A DNA stretch of 9,111 bases from Deltaproteobacteria bacterium (GTDB lineage Bacteria > Desulfobacterota > Desulfovibrionia > Desulfovibrionales > Desulfovibrionaceae): the NCBI GenBank assembly GCA_025350085.1, contig JANXYI010000157.1, positions 1 to 9,111 on the forward strand. Direction: 5' to 3'. Positions 1 to 7,184 of this stretch are shown here, in pieces; position 1 is the stretch's first letter, and every line of letters starts with the position of its first letter. The notes under the pieces were generated by a model. It did no database searches and was not told the DNA's origin. It worked only from the letters and a program-made list of their open reading frames with translations. The position numbers and the translations under genes were made by a program.

Positions 1-1
1 G

Positions 2-256
2 GAGGCCCTGGCCGACGGCGCCTACATGCCCGCCTGCGCTGATGTCTGCCCCACGGGCGCCATCAGCTTCGGCGATCTGAAGAACAAGGACCACAAGGTC
101 TTCGAACTGGCTCAGGGCAAGGACGCCTTCCGTTTGCTCGAAAAGCTCGGCCTGGCTCCCCAGGTCTACTACGTGAGCAAGCGCGAGTGGGTGCGCAAAC
201 TGGGCGACAATTACGCCGCCACCGGCAAGCCCGGTGCCGAAAAGAAGCATTCCTAG
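2..256 (+). CDS. qrcC: QrcC-like periplasmic iron-sulfur protein of the menaquinone reductase complex, C-terminal part
   Basis: Only the last 84 codons are present; the gene begins before the window. The visible part contains the end of a ferredoxin-type cluster motif, C-x3-C-P followed by TGAISFGDL (around positions 35-85), as found in the multi-cluster electron-transfer subunits paired with NrfD/PsrC membrane proteins (HybA, DsrO, NrfC, QrcC). Such subunits wire a cytochrome or catalytic subunit to the membrane quinone-binding partner. The stop at 254-256 lies 9 bases before the start of the membrane subunit, so the two are in one operon. The choice of QrcC over other members of the family comes mainly from its neighbour, which resembles QrcD. 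The remaining cluster motifs cannot be checked here. Confidence 0.8.
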   Translation, partial: EALADGAYMPACADVCPTGAISFGDLKNKDHKVFELAQGKDAFRLLEKLGLAPQVYYVSKREWVRKLGDNYAATGKPGAEKKHS

Positions 257-265
257 GGGGCGCAA

Positions 266-1495
266 ATGGATAGAGCACTCTTTCCCGACGGTGTGGAGCG
301 CTGCTCCTTCGGCAAGTTCGCATTGTGGATGGGTTTCATCACAGCCTTCTTCCTGTTCGGGCTGTACGCCATGCTGCTTATCTTCGCCAAGGGCATCGTG
401 GTCACCGGTCTGGACAATTACTTCGGATTCGGGCTCTGGATCACCTTCGACCTGGCGGTCATCGCCCTGGGCGCAGGCGCATTCTTCACGGGCTTTCTGA
501 AGTACATCCTCAAAATCGACCAGCTGAAAAACATCATCAACCTGACGGTCATCGTCGGGTTCATCTGCTACTCGGGCGCCATGCTTGTCCTGACCATGGA
601 CATCGGCCAGCCCATCCGGGCCTGGTTCGGCTACTGGCACCCCAACGTCCACTCCATGCTCACAGAAGTTATCTTCTGCATCACCTGCTACTGCCTGGTG
701 CTGGTCATCGAGTTCGTGCCCCTGGTCCTGGAGCAGAAGCAGATCAACCAGATCCCCTTCCTGCACCACCTGGCGCACAACATGCACGTGAACATGGCTC
801 TGTTCGCGGGCATCGGCACCTTCCTGTCCACCTTCCACCAGGGTTCTCTGGGCGGCATGTACGGCGTCCTGCAGGGCCGCCCGTACGCCTTCCGCGAGGG
901 CTTCTTCATCTGGCCCTGGACCTTCTTCCTCTTCGTGCTCTCCGCCGTGGGCTCAGGCCCCATCTTCACGGTCCTGGTGTGCACCTTCATGGAGAAGCTC
1001 ACGGGCCGCAAGCTGGTGGACTTCAAGACCAAGGCCCTCATGGGCAAGATCGCGGGCACCATGCTCACGGTGTACATCTTCTTCAAGATCCTGGACACCT
1101 ATGCCTGGGCCTTCAACTACCTGCCGAGCGTGGGCATGACCTTTGACCAGATGTTCTTCGGAACCATCTACGGCAAGTGGCTCATGTTCAGCGAGATCAT
1201 CCTCTGCGGCGTGGTCCCGGCCATCATGCTCATCACCCCGAGCATCCGCAACAACCCGACGCTTCTGTACACCGCGGGCATCCTGGACTGCATCGGCGTG
1301 TGCCTGAACCGCTACCTGTTCACGGTTCAGTCGATCGCCATGCCGCTGCTGCCCTTCGACACCTGGCAGTTCTACGCGCCCAACTGGGCGGAATGGTCCA
1401 CCAGCGGCATGATCGTGGCCTACGGCTTCCTGGTCATGAGCTTAAGCTACCGCTACCTGCCCGTGTTCCCGCAAGAGCGGGCCATGAACAAGTAG
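266..1495 (+). CDS. qrcD: QrcD-like NrfD/PsrC-family integral membrane subunit (menaquinone reductase)
   Basis: This 409-residue protein has about ten predicted membrane helices (roughly 17-41, 55-80, 91-111, 131-155, 171-192, 213-242, 257-285, 305-325, 333-355, 378-398), the NrfD/PsrC/HybB architecture. Recognisable family stretches are FGFGLWITFDLAVIALGAGA near residue 54 and MDIGQPIRAWFGYWHPNVHS near 111-130, which in this family line the quinone pocket region. In Desulfovibrio, QrcABCD takes electrons from type I cytochrome c3, reduced by periplasmic hydrogenases and formate dehydrogenases, and reduces menaquinone. The start ATG at 266 has a G-rich Shine-Dalgarno (256-260) that overlaps the stop codon of the previous gene. 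A strong terminator follows 24 bases after the stop, so this is the last gene of its operon. HybB or another NrfD paralogue is the alternative; the family is certain, the exact member very likely. Confidence 0.85.
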   Translation: MDRALFPDGVERCSFGKFALWMGFITAFFLFGLYAMLLIFAKGIVVTGLDNYFGFGLWITFDLAVIALGAGAFFTGFLKYILKIDQLKNIINLTVIVGFICYSGAMLVLTMDIGQPIRAWFGYWHPNVHSMLTEVIFCITCYCLVLVIEFVPLVLEQKQINQIPFLHHLAHNMHVNMALFAGIGTFLSTFHQGSLGGMYGVLQGRPYAFREGFFIWPWTFFLFVLSAVGSGPIFTVLVCTFMEKLTGRKLVDFKTKALMGKIAGTMLTVYIFFKILDTYAWAFNYLPSVGMTFDQMFFGTIYGKWLMFSEIILCGVVPAIMLITPSIRNNPTLLYTAGILDCIGVCLNRYLFTVQSIAMPLLPFDTWQFYAPNWAEWSTSGMIVAYGFLVMSLSYRYLPVFPQERAMNK

Positions 1496-1519
1496 CGAGA
1501 CCCCCTCGCAAGACTCCGG

Positions 1520-1549
1520 AGCCCGGCCGCAAGGCCGGGCTCTTTTTTT
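1520..1549 (+). terminator. Rho-independent terminator of the qrc operon
   Basis: A perfect 9-bp stem (1520-1528 with 1533-1541, AGCCCGGCC/GGCCGGGCT) encloses a GCAA tetraloop of the stable GNRA class, followed by a T-run at 1543-1549. It starts 24 bases after the qrcD stop and faces the terminator of the convergent efflux operon. Confidence 0.93.
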
Positions 1550-1630
1550 GTCCGTAGCGCGGACCGGGTTCAAGATGCCCTTGCGGCCCCTCGGCTCTGG
1601 GGCTGGCTGCTCGCCGCCCGCCGCCCCCCA

Positions 1631-1652
1631 TTGGCTTGATGCTGCAAGCCGA
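1631..1652. other. Short inverted repeat between the two convergent terminators
   Basis: The stretch 1550-1660 holds no gene that I can support. The only structure in it is a hairpin in which GGCTTG at 1633-1638 pairs with CAAGCC at 1645-1650, extended outwards by a G-U and a T-A pair around a 6-base loop. No T-run follows on either strand, so it is not a complete terminator; it may be incidental in GC-rich DNA. Confidence 0.3.
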
Positions 1653-1661
1653 GGGCTCACC

Positions 1662-1697
1662 AAAGAAAACGGCCGCCAGCATCAATGCCGACGGCCG
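1662..1697 (-). terminator. Rho-independent terminator of the RND efflux operon
   Basis: Read on the minus strand, CGGCCG (1692-1697) pairs with CGGCCG (1670-1675). The stem continues inward through two G-U wobbles and GCAT/ATGC, giving about 12 bp with a 4-base loop. It is followed by TTTTCTTT (complement of 1662-1669). It lies about 50 bases after the RND stop codon. Confidence 0.88.
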
Positions 1698-1747
1698 CGC
1701 TTTGCGGTCAGGTCATGTCTCTCCGGTGTGCGGGAGGTGGCGTCCGG

Positions 1748-4700
1748 CTAGGCGTCCTTCTTCTCGTTCGTCTCGCCCGCCGTGGCCTTTTCGTCCTGTG
1801 CACCCGCTTCAGGCTCTTCGCCCATCTCGGCCTTGCGCTCGCGCATGATCACGTCGCGCAGCTCCTGGGCCATGTTGCTCTGGTCGGCGATGGTCGAGGG
1901 CTTCATCCGGTGCAGGCGCTCGTGCAGACGCTCGAACATGGCCTGCCTTGTCTTTGCCGCGCCGAGCAGGATGCGCTCACGCCAGCCAGGCAGGCGGTCC
2001 ACCAGCCTGCGGTACAGCGGCAGCCGGGAAAGCAGGCCGTCAAGCCGCCCCACGCCGATGCAGAAGAGCTCGATGAGCCGGTGCGTGCGCGGGCTTTCGC
2101 GCAGGTGGCGCATGAGGCCAACCACGCCCCGGTGGCGCATGAACTCCTGGAACTCGTCCATGTAGGTGTAATAGACCGGGGTCAGGTACAGGGTGACCAC
2201 CTGGGAGAGCACCAGCCCGCCGACCACCACCAGGCCCAGCGGACGCCGGGCCTCGGCGCCCGGGCCAAAGCCGATGGCGATGGGCAGCGCGCCCATGATG
2301 GCGGCCATGGTGGTCATCATGATGGGCCGGAAGCGCACGATGGAGCCCTCGAAGGCGGCCTCGGCCGGGCTCATGCCGCGCTTCTCGGCCTCGATGGCGA
2401 AGTCCACGACCATGATGGCGTTCTTCTTGACGATGCCGATGAGCATGATGATGCCCACGAAGCCATAGAGGTGCAGCTCCTGGCGGAAGATGATGAGCGA
2501 GAGCAGGCCGCCCATGGCCGCCGAGGGCAGGCCCGAGAGGATGGTCAGCGGGTGGATGAAGCTCTCGTACAGGCAGCCCAGGATGATGTAGATGACCACG
2601 ATGGCGATGATGAGCAAGAAGCCCGCGGTGCCCATGGAGCCCTTGAAGGAGCTGGCCGTGCCCTCAAAGTCGGCGTTCACGGTGTCCGGGAGCTTCTGGT
2701 GCGCGGTCTTCTGCACCTCGGCCATGGCCGCGTCGAGCGCCACGCCGGGCGCGAGGTTGAAGGACACCGTCACCGACGGCAGCTGGCCCGAGTGGTTCAC
2801 GGTCATGGGGCCGGTGCCCTCGACGAGGTCCACCAGCGCGTCCAGGCGCACCATCTGGCCGGACTTGGCGCGCACGTAGAGCATGGACAGGGCCAGGGGG
2901 TCGCGCCGGAACTCGGGCAAGAGCTCCAGGATGACCTTGTAGGAGTCGTTTTCGGAATAGATGGTCGAGATCTGCCTTGATCCGTAGGCCGAGTACATGG
3001 CCGTCTCGATGGCCTCGGCCGTGACGCCCAGGCTGGCGGCCAAGTCGCGGTTGATCTTCAGATCCACCTGGGGCGCGTTGACCTGCAGGTCCGTGGACAC
3101 GTCCTTGAGGCCCGGCAGCTTGGACAAATTCGCCACCAGGTCGCCTGTGGCCTTGTACAAAATGTCCGTGTCCGGGCAGAGCAGGGTGAACTGGTACAGG
3201 CCCTTGGTGGGCTTGCCGCTCATGCGGATCATGGGCGGGTTCTGGACAAAGGCCAGCAGGCCCGGCTGGGATTGCAGCTTGGGCTGGAGCCGGGCCAGGA
3301 CCTGGTCGGCCGTGGACTTGCGGTGCTCGTTTAGGAAGATGACCGTGTAGCCCTGGTTGGTGGTGCCGGTGCCCACCACCTGGATGACGTCGCGGATGTC
3401 CTTGTCCGCCGAAAGCAGCGGGGTCAGCGCGTTCTGGGACTTGGCCTGGTCAACGAAGGCGTTGCCCTGGGGGCCTTCCACGATGCCGAAGAGGTAGCCC
3501 ATGTCGTCCGAGGGCAGAAAGCCCTTGGGCACGACGACGAAGAGCACTATGGTGGCCACGAAGAGCACACCCGAGGCGATCATGGTCCGGCGGCGGTGGT
3601 CCAGGGCATAGTGCAGGGTGCGGCGGTAGAAGGCGACCACGCGCTCGAACAGGGGGTCGGAGTGCGCCAGGTGCGACCCGGTCTTGAGCCAGCGCGAGCA
3701 GAGCATGGGCGTGAGGCTTAAGGAAACCACGCCCGAGACGATGATGGCCGCGGTGATGACCACCGCGAACTCGTTCAGGATGCGGCCGATGATGCCGGGC
3801 ATGAACAGGATGGGGATGAAGACCACGGCGAGCGACAGGGTCATGGAGACGATGGTGAAGCCGATCTCCCGCGACCCGTCGAGCGCCGCCTCCATGGGCG
3901 TCTTGCCCATCTCCATGTGGCGCACCACGTTCTCCAGCATGACGATGGCGTCGTCGACCACGAAGCCCACGGCGAGCGTGAGCGCCATGAGCGAGAAGTT
4001 GTCCAGGGTGAAGCGCATGAAGTGCATCACCGCAAAGGTGGCGATGATGGAGAAGGGGATGGCCACGGCGGTGATGACCGTGCCCGGGATGTTGCGCAGG
4101 AACAGGAAGACCACGAGCACGACGAGGCCCACGGCCAGGGCCAGGGTGAACTTGACGTCGTCCACGGAGGAGCGGATGGCCTTGCTCATGTCGTAGACTT
4201 CGCGCAGCTCGATGCTGGCCGGGAGCTGCTTGCGGATCAGCGGCAGCTGCTGGTTGATGCGCTCCACCACGTCGATGGTGTTGGTGCCGGGCTGGCGCTT
4301 GATGGCCAGGATCAGCGTACGCTCGTCGTTCAGCCAGGAGCCGGTCTTCTCGGACAGGGTGCTGGCCTTGACCGCGCCCAGATCCTCCAGGCGCACGGGC
4401 ATGTTGTTCTTGTAGTCCACGATGATCGGGCCGTAGCGTTCGGCGCGCTTGAGCTGGCCGTCGGCGTCGAGCGTGGTGTCCTTGTGCGGCCCGTCGAGCG
4501 TGCCCATGGGCAGGTTCACGTTCTCCGCGGCCACGGCCGTGGCCACCTGGTCCAGGCCGATGCCCATGGCCGCCAGCTTGCGCGGGTCCACCTGGATGCG
4601 CACGGCGTACTTCTGCTCGCCGTAGATGAGCACCTGGGCCACGCCCGGGACCATGGACAGGGTCTGGGTGACGAAGGTGGTGGCGTAGTCGTTGACCGAG

Positions 4701-5152
4701 GACAGCGGCAGGGTCTTGGACTTGATGGCCAGATACAGCACCGGGGAGTCCGCCGGGTTGACCTTCTCGTAGGTCGGCTCGTCGGTCATGGTGTTCGGCA
4801 GGTTGCCGCGCGCCTTGGTGATGGCCGCCTGCACGTCCATGGCCGCCTTGTCGATGTCCTTGTCCAGGTCGAACATGAGCGTGACCATGGTCAGGCCCTG
4901 GCTGGAGGTGGAGCTCATGGCCGAGAGCCCGGCAATGGCCGAGAACTGGCGCTCCAGGGGCGAGGCCACGCTAGAGGACATGGTCTTGGGGTTGGCGCCG
5001 GGCAGGATGGCCTTGACCTGGATGACCGGGAAGTCCACCGCGGGCAGGTAGCTCACGGGCAGGTAGACGTAGCTCGCGATGCCGAAGAAGAGCAGGCCCA
5101 GCATGACCAGCGTGGTCATCACCGGGCGGGTGATGAAGAGCTTGGTGTTCAT
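1748..5152 (-). CDS. RND (HAE1 family, MdtB/MdtC-like) multidrug efflux transporter with extended C-terminus
   Basis: This 1134-residue inner-membrane proton/drug antiporter has the RND layout: an N-terminal helix (residues 10-30), a periplasmic porter domain, a membrane bundle (about 335-480), a second porter domain (about 545-835) and a final bundle (about 840-995). The proton-relay residues are present: D400-D401 in VGFVVDDAIVMLENV, K910 in IVKKNAIMVVDFA, and R940 and T947 matching the AcrB R971/T978 positions. It should work as a trimer with the upstream fusion protein and an outer-membrane channel encoded elsewhere. The start ATG overlaps the upstream stop as ATGA, indicating translational coupling; only a weak purine-rich Shine-Dalgarno is seen. 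The oddity is the tail: after TPVYYTYM (991-998) the protein continues for about 135 residues, with Arg-rich predicted helices and an acidic/Lys-rich end, where MdtC-type proteins stop after about 20-25. The substrate cannot be read from the sequence. Confidence 0.95.
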   Translation of the reverse strand: MNTKLFITRPVMTTLVMLGLLFFGIASYVYLPVSYLPAVDFPVIQVKAILPGANPKTMSSSVASPLERQFSAIAGLSAMSSTSSQGLTMVTLMFDLDKDIDKAAMDVQAAITKARGNLPNTMTDEPTYEKVNPADSPVLYLAIKSKTLPLSSVNDYATTFVTQTLSMVPGVAQVLIYGEQKYAVRIQVDPRKLAAMGIGLDQVATAVAAENVNLPMGTLDGPHKDTTLDADGQLKRAERYGPIIVDYKNNMPVRLEDLGAVKASTLSEKTGSWLNDERTLILAIKRQPGTNTIDVVERINQQLPLIRKQLPASIELREVYDMSKAIRSSVDDVKFTLALAVGLVVLVVFLFLRNIPGTVITAVAIPFSIIATFAVMHFMRFTLDNFSLMALTLAVGFVVDDAIVMLENVVRHMEMGKTPMEAALDGSREIGFTIVSMTLSLAVVFIPILFMPGIIGRILNEFAVVITAAIIVSGVVSLSLTPMLCSRWLKTGSHLAHSDPLFERVVAFYRRTLHYALDHRRRTMIASGVLFVATIVLFVVVPKGFLPSDDMGYLFGIVEGPQGNAFVDQAKSQNALTPLLSADKDIRDVIQVVGTGTTNQGYTVIFLNEHRKSTADQVLARLQPKLQSQPGLLAFVQNPPMIRMSGKPTKGLYQFTLLCPDTDILYKATGDLVANLSKLPGLKDVSTDLQVNAPQVDLKINRDLAASLGVTAEAIETAMYSAYGSRQISTIYSENDSYKVILELLPEFRRDPLALSMLYVRAKSGQMVRLDALVDLVEGTGPMTVNHSGQLPSVTVSFNLAPGVALDAAMAEVQKTAHQKLPDTVNADFEGTASSFKGSMGTAGFLLIIAIVVIYIILGCLYESFIHPLTILSGLPSAAMGGLLSLIIFRQELHLYGFVGIIMLIGIVKKNAIMVVDFAIEAEKRGMSPAEAAFEGSIVRFRPIMMTTMAAIMGALPIAIGFGPGAEARRPLGLVVVGGLVLSQVVTLYLTPVYYTYMDEFQEFMRHRGVVGLMRHLRESPRTHRLIELFCIGVGRLDGLLSRLPLYRRLVDRLPGWRERILLGAAKTRQAMFERLHERLHRMKPSTIADQSNMAQELRDVIMRERKAEMGEEPEAGAQDEKATAGETNEKKDA

Positions 5153-6351
5153 TTGGCGCTCTTCTCGGACTCGCTCCCGGTGCGGGCGGCAGTGGGCTCA
5201 GTGACCTGGGACGGGGCGGGCTTCTGGTCCGCACCCGCCGGTTTCTCCGTGCTGGCAGGAACAACGGGCGCGCCGGGGAACAGGCGCAGGTGCCCCTGGG
5301 TGACCACCACCTCGCCGCCAATAACGCCCTTGTCGATGATCAGGGACTCGCCCACGCGCGTGCCAATGGTCACGGGCCGCATCTCGGCATGATTGTCCTT
5401 GACCACGAAGACGAAGGTCCCGGTGGGGCCGGTCTGCACGGCATTGGCGGGCACCAGCACGGCGTCCTTGACGACCTTCAGCACCAGGCCCACGGTGACG
5501 AACTGGCCGGGCCAGAGGCGGCCCTCAAGGTTCTCGAAGCGGGCCTTGAGGCGTATGGCCCCGGTGCCGGGGTCCACCTGGTTGTCCATGAAGGTGAGCG
5601 TGCCGGTCTCGGGATGGGCCTCCATGCCCGGCGGCGCGGCCTGCACGGTGATGGGCCCGGCGGTGTATTGCCTGCGCAGCTCGGCCAGGAAGCGCTCGGG
5701 CAGGGCAAAGCTGACGTCCAGCGGGGTGGTGGTGTTGACCACGGCCAGCACGTCGTCCTTGTCCTTGACAAAGCTGCCCTCGTCGAACAGGGCCGCGCCG
5801 ATGCGGCCGTCGATGGGCGAGGTGATGGTGTTGTAGGACAGGGTTTGGCGCGCAATGGAGGCCCCGGCGCCGCTTGCGTGCATGGCGTTCTTGGCGCGGG
5901 TGGCGGCCGTGGCCTTTTCCTCGTACTGCTCGCGGCTGATGACGCCCTGGTCGGCCAGGGTCTTGTAGCGCCCGCGGTCGCGCTCCAGCTGCTCGTAGTC
6001 GGCGCGGTCGCGCTGGAAGGTGGCCCCGGCCTGCTGCTCGGCAAAGACGTTCACCGCCGGGTCGATGGTGAACAGCACCTGCCCGGCCTTGACCAGGCTG
6101 CCCTCCACGAAATGCACCTTCTTGATGTTCGCGGCAAACCTGGACTTGATGTTCACCGAGATGGCGGCCTTGATGGTGCCCACGGTGGAGAGCACGTACG
6201 GCGCGTCCTTGACCTCGGCCTGGGCCGTGACCACCGGGGCCGGGCGGGGGCCGTCCTGTTTGCCCCGGCCGCAGCCGGAGAGGAGCAGGCCAAAGGAGAG
6301 GATCGGGGCCAGGACAGCGCAAAAAGAGAGCGTGAAAGGGCGGTTACGCAT
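5149..6351 (-). CDS. RND efflux membrane-fusion protein (MdtA/AcrA-like periplasmic adaptor lipoprotein)
   Basis: With the start chosen here the protein is 400 residues. It begins with a lipoprotein signal peptide ending in the lipobox LSGC (Cys27). Two half-lipoyl segments (about residues 65-98, VHFVEGSLVKAGQVLFTIDP, and 166-205, SPIDGRIGAALFDEGSFV) flank a helical hairpin (about 100-165). A beta-barrel and membrane-proximal region (about 205-365) follow, then a Pro/Ala/Thr/Ser-rich tail (about 366-400). It would bridge the RND pump and an outer-membrane channel. An in-frame GTG at 6393 would add 14 residues, but the ATG at 6349-6351 is preferred: it has a GGAG site 6 bases upstream, and the basic MRNR start fits a signal peptide. 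Its stop overlaps the RND start by ATGA. The residue after the lipid Cys is Gly, not the Asp found in AcrA. Confidence 0.95.
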   Translation of the reverse strand: MRNRPFTLSFCAVLAPILSFGLLLSGCGRGKQDGPRPAPVVTAQAEVKDAPYVLSTVGTIKAAISVNIKSRFAANIKKVHFVEGSLVKAGQVLFTIDPAVNVFAEQQAGATFQRDRADYEQLERDRGRYKTLADQGVISREQYEEKATAATRAKNAMHASGAGASIARQTLSYNTITSPIDGRIGAALFDEGSFVKDKDDVLAVVNTTTPLDVSFALPERFLAELRRQYTAGPITVQAAPPGMEAHPETGTLTFMDNQVDPGTGAIRLKARFENLEGRLWPGQFVTVGLVLKVVKDAVLVPANAVQTGPTGTFVFVVKDNHAEMRPVTIGTRVGESLIIDKGVIGGEVVVTQGHLRLFPGAPVVPASTEKPAGADQKPAPSQVTEPTAARTGSESEKSAK

Positions 6352-6357
6352 TCGGAA

Positions 6358-6361
6358 CTCC
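6358..6361 (-). promoter_or_regulatory. Ribosome binding site that decides the fusion-protein start
   Basis: On the minus strand GGAG stands 6 bases before the ATG at 6349-6351. No comparable site precedes the alternative upstream GTG at 6391-6393, which supports the shorter, lipoprotein-type N-terminus. Confidence 0.8.
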
Positions 6362-6374
6362 AGGAACAGTTGAT

Positions 6375-6403
6375 TGAAACGGTTGTTTAACACACGCGTT
6401 TCA
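6375..6403. promoter_or_regulatory. Candidate operator: double dyad upstream of the efflux operon
   Basis: TGAAACG (6375-6381) and CGTTTCA (6397-6403) form a perfect 7-bp inverted repeat with half-site centres 22 bp apart, close to two helical turns. A smaller palindrome, TGTT-T-AACA (6384-6392), sits almost at the same centre. Both cover the likely promoter of the fusion-protein gene, as expected for a dimeric repressor such as a TetR-family regulator, but no regulator gene lies in the window. Confidence 0.5.
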
Positions 6404-6412
6404 CGTTGGCAA
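6385..6412 (-). promoter_or_regulatory. Tentative sigma-70-like promoter for the efflux operon
   Basis: On the minus strand TTGCCA (6407-6412) resembles a -35 box (5 of 6), with TTAAAC (6385-6390) 16 bases downstream as a poor -10 (3 of 6). It overlaps the double dyad. The -10 match is weak, so the exact boxes are uncertain. Confidence 0.35.
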
Positions 6413-6436
6413 GAGGCGGAACCGCAGGCCGTCCCC

Positions 6437-6465
6437 TTGACCGGCCCGGCGGCACAGGGGATAGT
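6437..6465 (+). promoter_or_regulatory. Sigma-70-like promoter for deoC-cbiC
   Basis: TTGACC (6437-6442, 5 of 6 to consensus) is followed after exactly 17 bases by GATAGT (6460-6465, 4 of 6). The start of transcription would fall near 6472, leaving a leader of about 30 bases before the deoC ATG. This is too short for a cobalamin riboswitch. Confidence 0.6.
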
Positions 6466-6503
6466 GCGCGCTGAACGAAAACCGAGAAACCATTGGTGTG
6501 CTC

Positions 6504-7184
6504 ATGATCCCCGACACTCCGGCTGCCTTGGCCGCCGTCATCGACCACACCCTGCTCAAACCCGAGGCCACGGCCGCGGACATTGAACGGCTCTGCGCCC
6601 AGGCCGTGCGCTTCGGCTTCAAGGCCGTGTGCGTGAACCCCTGGCACCTGCCCCTGGCCGTCAACTCCCTGCGCGGCTGCGCACCCCTGCCCATCACCGT
6701 CGTCGGCTTCCCGCTGGGGGCCAGCCAGACCCTCATCAAGGCCCGGGAGGCCGGGCTGGCGGTGGAGCAGGGCGCGGCCGAGGTGGACATGGTGCTGAAC
6801 ATCGGCGCGCTCAAGGGCGCTGAGCTGGCCCTGGTGCGCCAGGACGTGGCCGAGGTGGTGCGGGCCTGCGGGCCTGTCCCGGTCAAGGTCATCCTGGAGA
6901 CCTGCCTGCTCACAGACGCCGAGAAGGAGCAGGCCTGTTGCCTGGCTGTGGACGCGGGCGCGGCCTTTGTCAAAACGAGCACCGGCTTCGCCGTGGGCGG
7001 GGCCACCGAGGCCGACGTGCTCCTGCTGCGGCGTGTGGTCGGTCCAGGCATCGGCGTCAAGGCCAGCGGCGGCATCCGCACCCTGGCGGACGCCCTGCGC
7101 CTGTTGTCCGCCGGGGCCGACAGGCTCGGGGCCTCGGCCGGGGTGCAGATGCTTGAGCAGTGGACCACGGGAGGTGGCGCATGA
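6504..7184 (+). CDS. deoC: Deoxyribose-phosphate aldolase (DERA)
   Basis: This 226-residue class I aldolase of the TIM-barrel DeoC family reversibly splits 2-deoxyribose 5-phosphate into glyceraldehyde 3-phosphate and acetaldehyde in the cytoplasm (nucleoside salvage). Key residues are visible: Asp95 in EVDMVLNIG, the Schiff-base lysine Lys157 in FVKTSTGFAVGGAT, and Lys186 in GVKASGGIRT, matching D102, K167 and K201 of the E. coli enzyme. Its length is typical of the short bacterial form, which lacks the longer C-terminal end of E. coli DeoC. The ATG at 6504 is used here; an in-frame GTG at 6498 adds only two residues, and neither has a clear Shine-Dalgarno. The last codons overlap the next gene as ATGA, so the two are translated together. 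Divergent from the efflux operon. Confidence 0.95.
   Translation: MIPDTPAALAAVIDHTLLKPEATAADIERLCAQAVRFGFKAVCVNPWHLPLAVNSLRGCAPLPITVVGFPLGASQTLIKAREAGLAVEQGAAEVDMVLNIGALKGAELALVRQDVAEVVRACGPVPVKVILETCLLTDAEKEQACCLAVDAGAAFVKTSTGFAVGGATEADVLLLRRVVGPGIGVKASGGIRTLADALRLLSAGADRLGASAGVQMLEQWTTGGGA
7169..7174 (+). promoter_or_regulatory. Strong ribosome binding site fixing the cbiC start
   Basis: GGGAGG ends 6 bases before the ATG at 7181. It lies inside the deoC coding end and rules out the in-frame GTG at 7160, which would add seven unrelated residues. Confidence 0.85.

Noticed and set aside
1685..2980. A 431-codon open frame on the plus strand opposite the 3' half of the RND gene, and a 491-codon one at 3917-5392
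   Set aside because: Both are antisense shadows of a GC-rich coding sequence: His/Asp/Gly/Ala/Arg/Val-rich, low-complexity translations with no recognisable fold, while the minus-strand frame is an unmistakable intact RND pump.
5290..6390. A 366-codon plus-strand frame opposite the fusion-protein gene
   Set aside because: Composition (Gly/Ala/His/Val/Leu repeats) is that of a third-position GC shadow; the opposite strand encodes a full adaptor protein with lipobox and lipoyl halves.
6404..6503. Cobalamin riboswitch upstream of deoC-cbiC
   Set aside because: The whole divergent spacer is about 150 bases, the leader from the likely promoter is about 30, and no B12-box-like core was seen.
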